From: an uncultured Eubacteriales bacterium
GTDB lineage: Bacteria; Bacillota; Clostridia; Peptostreptococcales; Anaerovoracaceae
NCBI GenBank assembly: GCA_949286985.1
Contig: CASEEM010000035.1
Span: 1-64,000, forward strand
Reading direction: 5' to 3'
Length of the DNA stretch: 64,000 nucleotides
Positions 36,267 through 45,139 of the stretch are shown here, piece by piece. The notes under the pieces are model-generated. The model saw only the letters and a program-made list of their open reading frames with translations. It was not told the DNA's origin and ran no database searches. Numbering within the stretch: position 1 is the first letter of the stretch; the number at the start of each line of letters is the position of its first letter. A program made the position numbers and the translations under genes.

Positions 36267-39200
36267 ATGAAGTTAGGTATTGATGTAGGTTCCACAACGG
36301 TTAAACTCATCATTCTTGACGATGAGGACCGAATCGTATACTCGCGATACGAACGTCATATGTCGAACGTGTTCGCAAAGGTCGGCGAGCTTCTCTCGGA
36401 GTTGAAGGAGGAGCGAGGCGATCTTCTTTTGCAAACGGTCATCACGGGCTCGGGCGGTCTTTCGCTCGCGAAGCTCTTCGATATCCGTTTTGAGCAGGAG
36501 GTCATCGCCTGCACCCGCGCCATCGAGGAAAGGATTCCGGAGACGGATGTCGCTATTGAGCTCGGAGGTGAGGATGCTAAGATCACCTTCTTCGGTTCGA
36601 CGGTCGAACAGCGTATGAACGGCACCTGCGCCGGCGGAACCGGTGCTTTTATCGATCAGATGGCCGTCCTCCTGAAGACGGATGCGCAGGGTCTGAATGA
36701 GGCCGCAAAGGGTGCGAAGATGATTTATCCGATCGCATCTCGCTGCGGTGTATTTGCTAAGACAGATATTCAGCCGCTCATCAACGACGGCGCGCGTACG
36801 GAGGATATCGCCGCTTCTATTTTCCAGGCGGTTGTCAATCAGATTATCAGCGGCCTTGCGTGCGGCCATCCGATCAAGGGAAAGGTCGCTTTCCTCGGCG
36901 GTCCGCTCCAGTATCTTTCGGAGCTCCGCGCCCGCTTTGTCGATACGCTGAATTTGACGCCGGATGAAGTCCTCTTCCCGGAGGATGCGAAATACTTTGT
37001 CGCCATCGGTGCCGCACTTCTCGCGAAGAAGGAGAAGGAAGGGAAGCATATTTCGGAGCTCATCCACCGTATTGAGACGGCGGATCCGTCCTCCGTTGCC
37101 GGAACGAAGTATCTTCCGGCTCTCTTCAAGGATGAGGAGGACCTCCGCGCCTTCCGTGAACGTCATGCCAAAGCGAAGGTCCGCCGCGCCGCGATGGCCG
37201 ATCAGGAAGGACCGCTTTTCCTCGGCGTTGATGCCGGCTCGACAACGACGAAGGCCGTCGTCATCAATAAAGAAAAGGAACTCGTCTTCGAGCATTATCA
37301 AAGCAACGAGGGCGACCCGCTTGCTGTCGTTCGCGCCATCCTGCGCGAGGTTTATGATCAGCTGCCGGAGAAGGCTTATCTCGGTCGTGCGGTCGTCACC
37401 GGCTACGGCGAGGCGCTGATTCATGCTGCCTTTCACTTTGATGCCGGCGAAATTGAGACGATGGCGCATTATAAGGCGACGGAGGAATTCCTTCCGGATG
37501 TCACGTTCATCCTCGACATCGGCGGTCAGGATATGAAGTGCATGAAGATCAAGGACGGAGCGATCAACAATATCATGCTCAACGAGGCCTGCTCGGCGGG
37601 CTGCGGTTCGTTCCTTGAGACCTTCGCGAAGTCCGTCAACATGAGCGTGCAGGAATTCGCCGAGGCGGCGCTTCATGCCGAGCATCCGGTCGATCTCGGT
37701 ACGCGCTGCACGGTCTTCATGAATTCCAAGGTCAAGCAAGCGCAGAAGGAAGGTGCGACGGTCGCCGATATTTCGGCCGGTCTGTCATACTCGGTTATCA
37801 AGAATGCGCTTTATAAGGTCATTAAGCTTCGCAATACGGAGGAGACGGGCGATTATGTCGCCGTCCAGGGAGGTACCTTCCTGAATGAGGCCGTCCTTCG
37901 AAGCATCGAGCTCATTCTCGGAAAAGAGGTCGTCCGACCGGATGCCGCCGGCTTGATGGGTGCTTTCGGTGCAGCCATCGTTGCGAACAATGAATATCAG
38001 CAGGGCGACCGGTCGTCCGTCCTCACGCCGGAGGAAATCGAAGCCTTCACGGTCAAGACGACAAACGGCCGCTGCCATCGCTGCGGCAACCAGTGCATCC
38101 TGACGATCTCAACGTTCAGCGACGGATCTCATTTCGTGACGGGTAACCGCTGCGAGAAGGGCGCAGGCGTTCAGAAGAAGGAGAGCGAGCTGCCGAATCT
38201 CTATAAGGAGAAGGCGAAGCTGCTTTTCGATAGGGAATCGCTTCCGGAGGATAAAGCGCCGAACGGCGTCATCGCCATTCCGCGCGTTCTCAATATGTAT
38301 GAGGATTATCCGTTCTGGCATGCCTTCTTCACGGAACTCGGTTTCCGCGTCGAGCTCAGTCCGTTCAGCTCGAAGAAGATGTATGAGCACGGCATGGATA
38401 CCATTTCGTCCGATACGGCATGTTATCCGGCGAAGCTGGTGCACGGTCACGTGAAGTGGCTCGTCGAGCACGGATATAAGCGCATTTTCTATCCATGCAT
38501 CAATTATGAGGTGCAGGAGGATCCGACGGCGCCGAACCATTACAATTGCCCGATCGTCGCGACATATCCGGAAGTCATCGATAAGAATATGGCAGGAATC
38601 TTCTATGAGAACGAGGTAGAATATTATCATCCGTTCCTGCCGTATGATAACGATAAGCGCATGGTGGATCAGCTGGCGCTCTTCTTCTCCGGAAAGCGTC
38701 AAATCGACATCGCCAGCGTGGAGAATATCAAAGAGGCTTACGATTTCAAGGACGATCACCGCGAATATACGCTCTTCCGCATGAACTTCACGAAGGATCA
38801 GCTTCGCAAGGCGGTTGAAGCGGGCCGCCGAAGCGCTGCGGCATTCAAGGAGGACATGAACCGCCTTGGTGAGGAAACGCTCCATTATATGGAGAAGAAC
38901 CATCTCGAGGGCGTCATCCTCTCCGGCCGTCCGTATCATCTGGATCCGGAGATCAACCACGGTATCGACAATATCATCATCGAGCAGGGCATGGTCGTTC
39001 TCACGGAGGACTCGATTGCACGCCGCATCGATCTCGCCCGCGATATCCGCATTCTCGACCAGTGGATGTACCACTCGAGATTATATAAGGCTGCCATCTT
39101 TGCCGGTCAGCGCGATGACCTCGAGCTCGTACAGCTGAATTCCTTTGGCTGCGGTCTCGATGCCGTAACGACGGATGAGGTCGATGAGCTGTTGCAGCAG

Positions 39201-40598
39201 AACAACAAGCTCTATACGGTTCTCAAGATCGACGAGGGCTCCAACCTCGGCGCAGCGAGAATCCGTATTCGCTCACTTAAAGCGGCGCTCAGTGAGCGCG
39301 AGAAGAGAGGCATTCATGCCAAGGGCAGGAATGAATCGTATGAGCGCGTTTACTTTACGAAGGAGATGAAGAAGGGCTTCACGCTTCTCATACCGCAGAT
39401 GTCGCCGATCCATTTCCAGTATCTCCAGCCGATTCTGGAGGCGGAGGGATATACGGCCGAGCTTCTGCCGCGTTCGACGAGCACGTCAGAGGAGGAGGGT
39501 CTCCGTTATATCAACAACGATGCCTGCTATCCGACCATCGTTACGCTGGGACAGATCATTGCGGCGCTCAAGTCGGGTAAGTACGATCTCAACCGCGTCG
39601 GTGTCTTCATGTCGCAGACGGGAGGCGGATGCCGCGCCAGCAATTATGTATCCCTGCTCCGCAAGGCGCTCAAGGATCTCGGTATGCCGCAGGTTCCGGT
39701 CATCTCCTTTAACATGGCCGGTCTGGAATCGAATCCGGGATTCAAGATCACGCCGAAAATGGCCATCGGACTCGTCTTCGCCATCCATTACGGCGATCTT
39801 ATGATGAAATGTCTCTACCGCACGCGTCCGTACGAGAAGGTGAAGGGCAGTGCGGAGGCAATCATGAATCAATGGTATGACCGCATCATTCATAATGTAT
39901 TGAACTTCCGAAAGGGCGAGTTCAAGCGGAACATCCGCGAAATCGTTGCGGAATTCGATAATCTCCCGCTCGAAGAGGTCGAAAAGCCGAAGGTCGGTAT
40001 TGTCGGAGAGATTCTGGTCAAATACCATCCGAATGCGAATAACGAGCTGGTTCAAATCATCGAAGACGAAGGCGGCGAGGCCGTCGTGCCGAGCCTGATC
40101 GACTTCTTCGAATACGGCATGATCAATAAGACGTTCAACTATCGTCACCTCTCCGGTAAGAGGGGAAGCATGATTGCCAACAATGCGGCACTCAAGATCA
40201 TTGAGCATTATCGCGAATTCGTGCGCGAAGCGTGCCGTCAGAGCAAACGCTTCACGCCGGACGAGTATATCGAGGATACGGCCTGGAATGCGGAGAAGAT
40301 CATTTCGGTCGGCAACCAGTGCGGTGAAGGATGGCTCCTCACGGGCGAGATGGTGGATTTGATTCAGCAGGGCGTCAAGAACATCCTCTGCCTCCAGCCT
40401 TTTGCCTGCCTCCCGAACCACGTTGCCGGAAAGGGTATGATCAAGGCGCTTCGCAATTATGACAAGGATGCGAACATCGTAGCGATCGATTACGATCCGG
40501 GTGCATCGAATGTCAATCAGCTGAATCGTATCAAGATGATGATGGCGACGGCCTTCAAGAATATGGAGAAGAACCGTCCGGCGACTTCGCTCGGATAA
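36267..40598 (+). CDS. Giant acyl-CoA dehydratase activase-like protein (two ASKHA ATPase domains)
   Basis: 1443 residues. Two BadF/BadG/HgdC-type ATPase domains lie in tandem: the first begins MKLGIDVGSTTVKL, with Cys121 (GTCAGGTGAFID) and Cys160 (SRCGVFAK); the second begins at about 317 (FLGVDAGSTTTKAVV), with the iron-sulfur cysteines in CSAGCGSFLE (about 441) and TRCTVFMN (about 480). A CHRCGNQC motif at about 602 leads into a DUF2229 domain and a C-terminal region resembling HgdB-type dehydratase subunits (CINYEVQ, GNQCGEGWLL). Related single-domain proteins use ATP to fire electrons into 2-hydroxyacyl-CoA dehydratases. The target of these fused forms, frequent in Clostridia, is unknown. 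The start at 36267 is supported by homology to the domain start; an upstream in-frame ATG is possible. Confidence 0.85.
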   Translation: MKLGIDVGSTTVKLIILDDEDRIVYSRYERHMSNVFAKVGELLSELKEERGDLLLQTVITGSGGLSLAKLFDIRFEQEVIACTRAIEERIPETDVAIELGGEDAKITFFGSTVEQRMNGTCAGGTGAFIDQMAVLLKTDAQGLNEAAKGAKMIYPIASRCGVFAKTDIQPLINDGARTEDIAASIFQAVVNQIISGLACGHPIKGKVAFLGGPLQYLSELRARFVDTLNLTPDEVLFPEDAKYFVAIGAALLAKKEKEGKHISELIHRIETADPSSVAGTKYLPALFKDEEDLRAFRERHAKAKVRRAAMADQEGPLFLGVDAGSTTTKAVVINKEKELVFEHYQSNEGDPLAVVRAILREVYDQLPEKAYLGRAVVTGYGEALIHAAFHFDAGEIETMAHYKATEEFLPDVTFILDIGGQDMKCMKIKDGAINNIMLNEACSAGCGSFLETFAKSVNMSVQEFAEAALHAEHPVDLGTRCTVFMNSKVKQAQKEGATVADISAGLSYSVIKNALYKVIKLRNTEETGDYVAVQGGTFLNEAVLRSIELILGKEVVRPDAAGLMGAFGAAIVANNEYQQGDRSSVLTPEEIEAFTVKTTNGRCHRCGNQCILTISTFSDGSHFVTGNRCEKGAGVQKKESELPNLYKEKAKLLFDRESLPEDKAPNGVIAIPRVLNMYEDYPFWHAFFTELGFRVELSPFSSKKMYEHGMDTISSDTACYPAKLVHGHVKWLVEHGYKRIFYPCINYEVQEDPTAPNHYNCPIVATYPEVIDKNMAGIFYENEVEYYHPFLPYDNDKRMVDQLALFFSGKRQIDIASVENIKEAYDFKDDHREYTLFRMNFTKDQLRKAVEAGRRSAAAFKEDMNRLGEETLHYMEKNHLEGVILSGRPYHLDPEINHGIDNIIIEQGMVVLTEDSIARRIDLARDIRILDQWMYHSRLYKAAIFAGQRDDLELVQLNSFGCGLDAVTTDEVDELLQQNNKLYTVLKIDEGSNLGAARIRIRSLKAALSEREKRGIHAKGRNESYERVYFTKEMKKGFTLLIPQMSPIHFQYLQPILEAEGYTAELLPRSTSTSEEEGLRYINNDACYPTIVTLGQIIAALKSGKYDLNRVGVFMSQTGGGCRASNYVSLLRKALKDLGMPQVPVISFNMAGLESNPGFKITPKMAIGLVFAIHYGDLMMKCLYRTRPYEKVKGSAEAIMNQWYDRIIHNVLNFRKGEFKRNIREIVAEFDNLPLEEVEKPKVGIVGEILVKYHPNANNELVQIIEDEGGEAVVPSLIDFFEYGMINKTFNYRHLSGKRGSMIANNAALKIIEHYREFVREACRQSKRFTPDEYIEDTAWNAEKIISVGNQCGEGWLLTGEMVDLIQQGVKNILCLQPFACLPNHVAGKGMIKALRNYDKDANIVAIDYDPGASNVNQLNRIKMMMATAFKNMEKNRPATSLG

Positions 40599-40603
40599 GA
40601 AGC

Positions 40604-40637
40604 AGCGAGAATCAAGTCTTCTTGATTCTCGCTTTTT
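40604..40637 (+). terminator. Terminator after the giant activase gene
   Basis: AGCGAGAATCAAG-TCTT-CTTGATTCTCGCT, a perfect 13-bp stem, followed by T residues. Confidence 0.92.
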
Positions 40638-40713
40638 GTTGTGCTATCATTAAAAATGTTTCTAAAAATAGTTTTAACAGATTTTAATCATACAGAAGAA
40701 GGAGGTGCCACCC

Positions 40714-41439
40714 TTGGGTAGACATGGCACAATTGCAGGAAGAAAATCGGCACAGGACGCAAGAAGATCGGCGATGTTCACGAAGTACACGCGTCAGATT
40801 ATCGTCGCAGCGAAGGAGGGAGGCGATCCGGAATTCAACTCCTCGCTTCGTGTAGCGATCGAGAAGGCGAAGTCCATCGGCATGCCGAACGATAATATCA
40901 ACCGTGCGATCAAGAAGGGTACGGGCGAGCTGGAGGGCGAGTCGTATGAGGAGCTGATGTTCGAGGGCTACGGTCCTTCCGGCGTCGCTCTGATCGTCGA
41001 AGCGCTGACGGATAACAAGAACCGTACGGCAGCTTTTGTCCGCTCGACGTTTGACCGCAACGGCGGCAATCTCGGTACGCCGGGCTGCGTTTCCTATATG
41101 TTCGCGCGCAAGGGCGTTATCTTCGTTGCGAAGGAAGAGGGCATGGACGAGGATCAGGTCATGATGGATGCGCTCGAGGCCGGTGCCGAGGACATGATCG
41201 TTAACGAGGATAATTTTGAGATCCGCACGGAGGCTTCGGATTATCATGCCGTTCTCACGGGTATTCAGGAAGCCGGTTATGAGGTCGCGGAGTCGGAGGT
41301 CGAGTTCATTCCGTCTATGGAGTCCTCGGTCGACGATCCTGCCGTCATCAAGTCGCTCCATAAGCTGATCAACACGCTGGAAGATAACGATGACATTCAG
41401 CATGTCTATTACAACTGCGATCTTCCGGAGGAGGAATAG
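40714..41439 (+). CDS. YebC/PmpR-family protein
   Basis: 241 residues. Starts at TTG 40714 behind AGGAGGT (40700-40706), giving MGRHGTIAGRKSAQDARRS, then FTKYTRQIIVAA and the conserved MPNDNINRAIKKGTGE. YebC proteins act as transcription regulators and, as shown for some members, help ribosomes through proline stretches. Stand-alone gene between the previous terminator and the structured RNA. Confidence 0.9.
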   Translation: MGRHGTIAGRKSAQDARRSAMFTKYTRQIIVAAKEGGDPEFNSSLRVAIEKAKSIGMPNDNINRAIKKGTGELEGESYEELMFEGYGPSGVALIVEALTDNKNRTAAFVRSTFDRNGGNLGTPGCVSYMFARKGVIFVAKEEGMDEDQVMMDALEAGAEDMIVNEDNFEIRTEASDYHAVLTGIQEAGYEVAESEVEFIPSMESSVDDPAVIKSLHKLINTLEDNDDIQHVYYNCDLPEEE

Positions 41440-41451
41440 GACGAGACGCAG

Positions 41452-41480
41452 TTGACGAACGCACATCTTCGTCTTACAAT
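41452..41480 (+). promoter_or_regulatory. Promoter of the structured RNA
   Basis: TTGACG (41452-41457), 17-bp spacer, TACAAT (41475-41480); starts transcription near 41487. Confidence 0.75.
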
Positions 41481-41487
41481 ACAAGTA

Positions 41488-41682
41488 ATCCTGGGATACG
41501 CGTTGGGTATCATTAATTGAACCTACACATTTTAATCGGGATTCCGAGTCCGCCGGCTTAAGACCGGCCTTCGTACGGAAGCGGAGCTTCGACGAGGAGG
41601 ACTTCTGAAGCAGCGGCAGGAAGTACCCACCCTTTCGGAAGATAGGGCGTCAATTAAGGGCTTGACGGTATCTCGGGCGATT
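41488..41682 (+). ncRNA. ssrS: Probable 6S RNA (SsrS)
   Basis: About 195 bases behind a strong promoter and without a reading frame. CCTGGGATAC (41490-41499) pairs with GTATCTCGGG (41668-41677), and TGGGTA (41504-41509) with TACCCA (41624-41629). An AT-rich asymmetric internal region (TTAATTGAACCTACACATTTT) is what a promoter-mimicking bubble needs. Two hairpins (41630-41647, 41648-41667) sit inside the closing stem. Length, promoter and the conserved-looking AATTGAACCTACA segment suggest 6S RNA, the polymerase-binding RNA. SRP RNA and tmRNA are excluded by missing signatures. A covariance search would settle it. Confidence 0.6.
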
Positions 41683-41732
41683 TAAAGAGATCCGCAGCGA
41701 TGCGGAGGGAATATCCGAACAGAATGAAGAGC

Positions 41733-41759
41733 AAGACGGCCTTTTCGGCCGTCTTTTTT
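41733..41759 (+). terminator. Terminator downstream of the structured RNA
   Basis: AAGACGGCC-TTTTC-GGCCGTCTT followed by T residues. A second hairpin, TCCGCA-GCGA-TGCGGA, precedes it at about 41693-41708. Confidence 0.9.
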
Positions 41760-41790
41760 CGTAGAGACGATGCAGAAAGCGTGCCATACA

Positions 41791-41799
41791 TGCTATAAT
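41791..41799 (+). promoter_or_regulatory. Extended -10 promoter of OPT transporter gene
   Basis: TG-C-TATAAT 70 bases upstream of the start, giving a ~60-base leader with a small GGGATCCC palindrome. Confidence 0.6.
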
Positions 41800-41868
41800 A
41801 CTCATAATACGTTTTATTGTTTTAAGGATGGGATCCCGCAAGGGACCTATACCGGAGAGGAGTTACAA

Positions 41869-43473
41869 ATGAATAACGAACACCGTAAGGTGGGACGGGC
41901 ATTGACCGTAAGGAGCCTCGTGATCGGTTCCGTCGGATCGATATTCATCACCACCAGCTCTCTTTACATTGCGCTGAAGATGAGCTCGCTGCCTTGGCCG
42001 ATTATCTTTGTGGCCTTGGCTTCGATGTTTTCGCTGAAGTCGCTCGGTCAGACGAACTTCGGTGAGATCAATGTCACGCACACGGCGATGTCGGCCGGTG
42101 CGATGGTTGCGGGCGGTCTGGCGTTCACGATTCCGGGCATCTTGATCCTTCATCCCGGAGAGAGTCTGAATTTCAGAGCTGTGATGGTCTGCTCGGTCGG
42201 AGGCACGGTTCTCGGATTGATCTTCACGGCGCTCATTCGTAAGTATTTCATCGAAGAGAAGGAACTCGATTATCCGATGGGCGAGGCAGCCGCGGAGACG
42301 CTGTATGCAGGCGACGAGGGCGGAAGGAAGTCCCGTCTTCTCTTCGGCACGATGGGCTTTTCGATGGTCTTCACATGGCTTCGTGACCGAATGGCCCTGT
42401 TCCCGGCGACGGTGATGAGCAAGACGATGGGAGCATATGGCTCTTCGTGCGGATTCTATTTCTCCCCGATGCTCATCGGTATCGGATATATCCTGGGACC
42501 GGCGCTCTTAGCTGTCTGGTTCTTCGGGGCGGTTCTCGGAGACGGCGTGATTCTTTTCCTCGGGCAGAAGCTCGGATTCTATGATCTTGCAACAGCAACG
42601 GCAATCAAGTCGTCGCTCGGCGTGGGACTCATGGTAGGAACGGGACTGGGCATTCTTCTCAAGGGTATTCTGCCGAAGACGAAGGAGATTGCGTTGGCGG
42701 CTGCGAGAAGAGAGGAGTCGGTTCTTTCGGGACGTTGGATGATCATCCTTGCCGTGGTAGCGGCTGCGGCATTCACTTATTTCTGCAACCTCGGCCCGGC
42801 TGCATCGGTTCTGGTTATTCTCGGAACCTGGTTTGCCACGGCGATGTCGGCGGAATGCGTCGGTCAGACGGGCATCAATCCGATGGAGATCTTCGGCATC
42901 TTGATTCTGCTCTTCGTCCGCATGCTGACATCGGTCGGAGAGACGGAAGCCTTCTACATTGCGGCTATTGTTGCGGTCGCAGCGGGATTGACCGGCGATG
43001 TCATGAACGATTTTCGTGCCGGACATATCATGAAGACCTCGCCGAAGGATCAATGGATCGGCGAAGCGGTCGGCGGACTGATCGGTTCCGTGACAGCAGT
43101 CTTCGCTCTATATATGATTCTTCGCGCATACGGCAGCGAAGCCATCGGCGGGGAACTGTTCCCGGCGGCTCAGGCGGCTACGGTGGCCTCGATGGTCGGC
43201 GGTATCAGCCATCTTCCGGCCTTTATCATCGGTATCGTTGCCGCAGCGATTCTCTATATGATCGGATTTCCGGTCATGACGCTCGGACTCGGAGTCTATC
43301 TCCCGTCTTATATGTCTTTGACGGCTGCGCTCGGCGGACTTCTCCGCTGGCTTGTCGGCCGTTTCCGTGCCGAATCGGAGGAGAAGGGAACGATTATCGC
43401 TTCCGGATTCCTCGGGGGCGAGGGGATTACCGGTGTTGCGATATCTTTTCTGATCGCATTCGGAATGATGTGA
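41869..43473 (+). CDS. OPT-family oligopeptide/metal-chelate transporter
   Basis: 534 residues, about 14 hydrophobic segments. Family marks include FITTSSLYIALKMSSLPWP near the N-terminus, FGEINVTHTAMSAG, a DYPMGEAAAETLYAGDEGG loop and AGLTGDVMNDFRAGHIMKTSP. OPT proteins of this bacterial class take up small peptides or metal chelates. It is followed 88 bases later by a P1-family peptidase gene, which may process the imported peptides (inference). The start follows GGAGAGGAG. Confidence 0.88.
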   Translation: MNNEHRKVGRALTVRSLVIGSVGSIFITTSSLYIALKMSSLPWPIIFVALASMFSLKSLGQTNFGEINVTHTAMSAGAMVAGGLAFTIPGILILHPGESLNFRAVMVCSVGGTVLGLIFTALIRKYFIEEKELDYPMGEAAAETLYAGDEGGRKSRLLFGTMGFSMVFTWLRDRMALFPATVMSKTMGAYGSSCGFYFSPMLIGIGYILGPALLAVWFFGAVLGDGVILFLGQKLGFYDLATATAIKSSLGVGLMVGTGLGILLKGILPKTKEIALAAARREESVLSGRWMIILAVVAAAAFTYFCNLGPAASVLVILGTWFATAMSAECVGQTGINPMEIFGILILLFVRMLTSVGETEAFYIAAIVAVAAGLTGDVMNDFRAGHIMKTSPKDQWIGEAVGGLIGSVTAVFALYMILRAYGSEAIGGELFPAAQAATVASMVGGISHLPAFIIGIVAAAILYMIGFPVMTLGLGVYLPSYMSLTAALGGLLRWLVGRFRAESEEKGTIIASGFLGGEGITGVAISFLIAFGMM

Positions 43474-43561
43474 TGCGTCCTGTCTTAAGAAAAGGATCGG
43501 CGAGGCTGTATTGCTGAGGGCAGGCGTGAAGGATACAAATTAATGTCTCGGAGGAAGAGTT

Positions 43562-45079
43562 ATGAGCTTCAAAAAAATCGACATTTCTCAAATGAAGACC
43601 TTCTTGATCGGCAACGCCGAGGATGCGGAGGCCGCCACCGGTTGTACGGTCGTCATTGCGGAGCAGGGTGCCGTGGCCGGCGTCGATGTACGCGGAGGCG
43701 GACCGGCGACAAGGGAAACGGATCTTCTGCGGTCGGAGAATACGGTCGATAAGATCCATGCTGTCGTCCTCAGCGGAGGCAGCGCCTTCGGACTCGAAGC
43801 GGGCTCCGGCGTCATGCGAGGCCTTGAAGAGCGAGGTATCGGTTTCCCAATGGGCCATCTTCATGTGCCGATCGTCTGCCAGGCGTCGCTTTATGACCTC
43901 GAGGTCGGAAGAAGCGATGTGAGACCGGACGTGGAAATGGGCCGAGAAGCTTGCGAGAATGCGTATAAAGGTGTTTTTCAAAACGGCAATCACGGAGCCG
44001 GCACCGGTGCTTCGGTCGGTAAATTCTACGGCATGGACCGTGCGATGAAGACCGGACTCGGCACCTTCGCCTGCTCGGACGGCAAGCTGGAGGTCGGAGC
44101 CATTGCGGCGGTCAATGCCTTCGGCGATGTCTATGACGGAAGAAACAGCCTCATCGCCGGACTTCTTTCACAGGATAAGAACTGGATCAAGGGAACGATT
44201 TCGACCTTGAAGAATCATATTACGACGGAGGATATCGGAAGACCGCAGCAGCCGGATATCATCAATCCGTTCCGCGGTGAGACGCGTATTCTTCGCTCCC
44301 TCTTTGAGAAGAAGCTTTCCGAGGAGGGAAATGCACCGGTGACGGAGGAAGAGATGCAGCCGCTTGCCGAGGAAGAGCCTTCGGTTCCGATGGAAGAGAC
44401 TTCGGTATCTTCGGAAGAGGTTACGACTTCTGCAGAAGAAGCAGTTCAGTCGGCCGAAGATGCAACAGGACCGGCCGCGCAGGAAGCACCGCAGGACGAG
44501 CCGGAAGAAGACGATGCAGCGGAATACTTCTTCGATGAGAAGGACTGGAAGGATCTCGGCATCGATGAAGAGAATCTGGTCGGTCACGATGAACAGGACC
44601 GCATTCTTGATGACATCATGGCCATCAATGAAGAAGAATTGCAATTCTATGAAGAGCATTCTCCGGCTGAAGAGCCGGCGGAGGCCGATGCGATGTCCCG
44701 TCTTGATGCGACGGTTCAGACCGCACCGGTCACCTATGAGGACGAACCGATGCCGGAACCGCCGGAGGAGACCGGCCATTCGCTGAATACGACCATCTCC
44801 GTCCTGCTCACGAACGCACGCTTGACGAAGCCGCAGGCGAACAAGCTGGCATCCATCCTTCATGACGGATATGCACGCGCCATCAAGCCGGTTCACAGTT
44901 CGCTCGACGGCGATACGATCTTCGTCATGTGCACCGGCGAAGTCGACGTCCATTTCGATGCTTTTGCCGCACTCGCAACGGATATGATGCAATATGCCGT
45001 CATCGATGCAGCGCTGTCGGCAGAGGATGCTTACGGGCTTCCTTCCGCATCCTCGTTCCGCACGAAATCTCGTCAATAA
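43562..45079 (+). CDS. P1-family (DmpA/S58) peptidase with acidic insertion
   Basis: 505 residues against the usual 320-370. The N-terminal half (1-235: TGCTVVIAEQGAVAGVDVRGGGPATRETDLL, shown by parts such as VLSGGSAFGLEAGSGVM and NHGAGTGASVGK) and the C-terminal half (from about 405: LNTTISVLLTNARLTKPQA, HDGYARAIKPVHSSLDGD) match the DmpA family of self-cleaving aminopeptidases. Self-cleavage would be expected before Thr410 or Thr411. Between them lies ~165 residues rich in Glu, Asp, Pro and Ser, an unusual insertion directly before the cleavage site. Codon use matches the rest. Confidence 0.87.
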   Translation: MSFKKIDISQMKTFLIGNAEDAEAATGCTVVIAEQGAVAGVDVRGGGPATRETDLLRSENTVDKIHAVVLSGGSAFGLEAGSGVMRGLEERGIGFPMGHLHVPIVCQASLYDLEVGRSDVRPDVEMGREACENAYKGVFQNGNHGAGTGASVGKFYGMDRAMKTGLGTFACSDGKLEVGAIAAVNAFGDVYDGRNSLIAGLLSQDKNWIKGTISTLKNHITTEDIGRPQQPDIINPFRGETRILRSLFEKKLSEEGNAPVTEEEMQPLAEEEPSVPMEETSVSSEEVTTSAEEAVQSAEDATGPAAQEAPQDEPEEDDAAEYFFDEKDWKDLGIDEENLVGHDEQDRILDDIMAINEEELQFYEEHSPAEEPAEADAMSRLDATVQTAPVTYEDEPMPEPPEETGHSLNTTISVLLTNARLTKPQANKLASILHDGYARAIKPVHSSLDGDTIFVMCTGEVDVHFDAFAALATDMMQYAVIDAALSAEDAYGLPSASSFRTKSRQ

Positions 45080-45092
45080 GTCCATAAAAAGC

Positions 45093-45119
45093 GCGACGCA
45101 GCTCCGCTGCGTCGCTTTT
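45093..45119 (+). terminator. Terminator after P1 peptidase gene
   Basis: GCGACGCAG-CTCCG-CTGCGTCGC followed by four T. Confidence 0.85.
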
Positions 45120-45139
45120 CTCTAAAGAAAGGAGTTTGA

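Noticed and set aside
41488..41682. SRP RNA or tmRNA as identity of the structured RNA
   Set aside because: The SRP GGAAGGAAGCAGC-type loop and the tmRNA tRNA-like ends are both missing.
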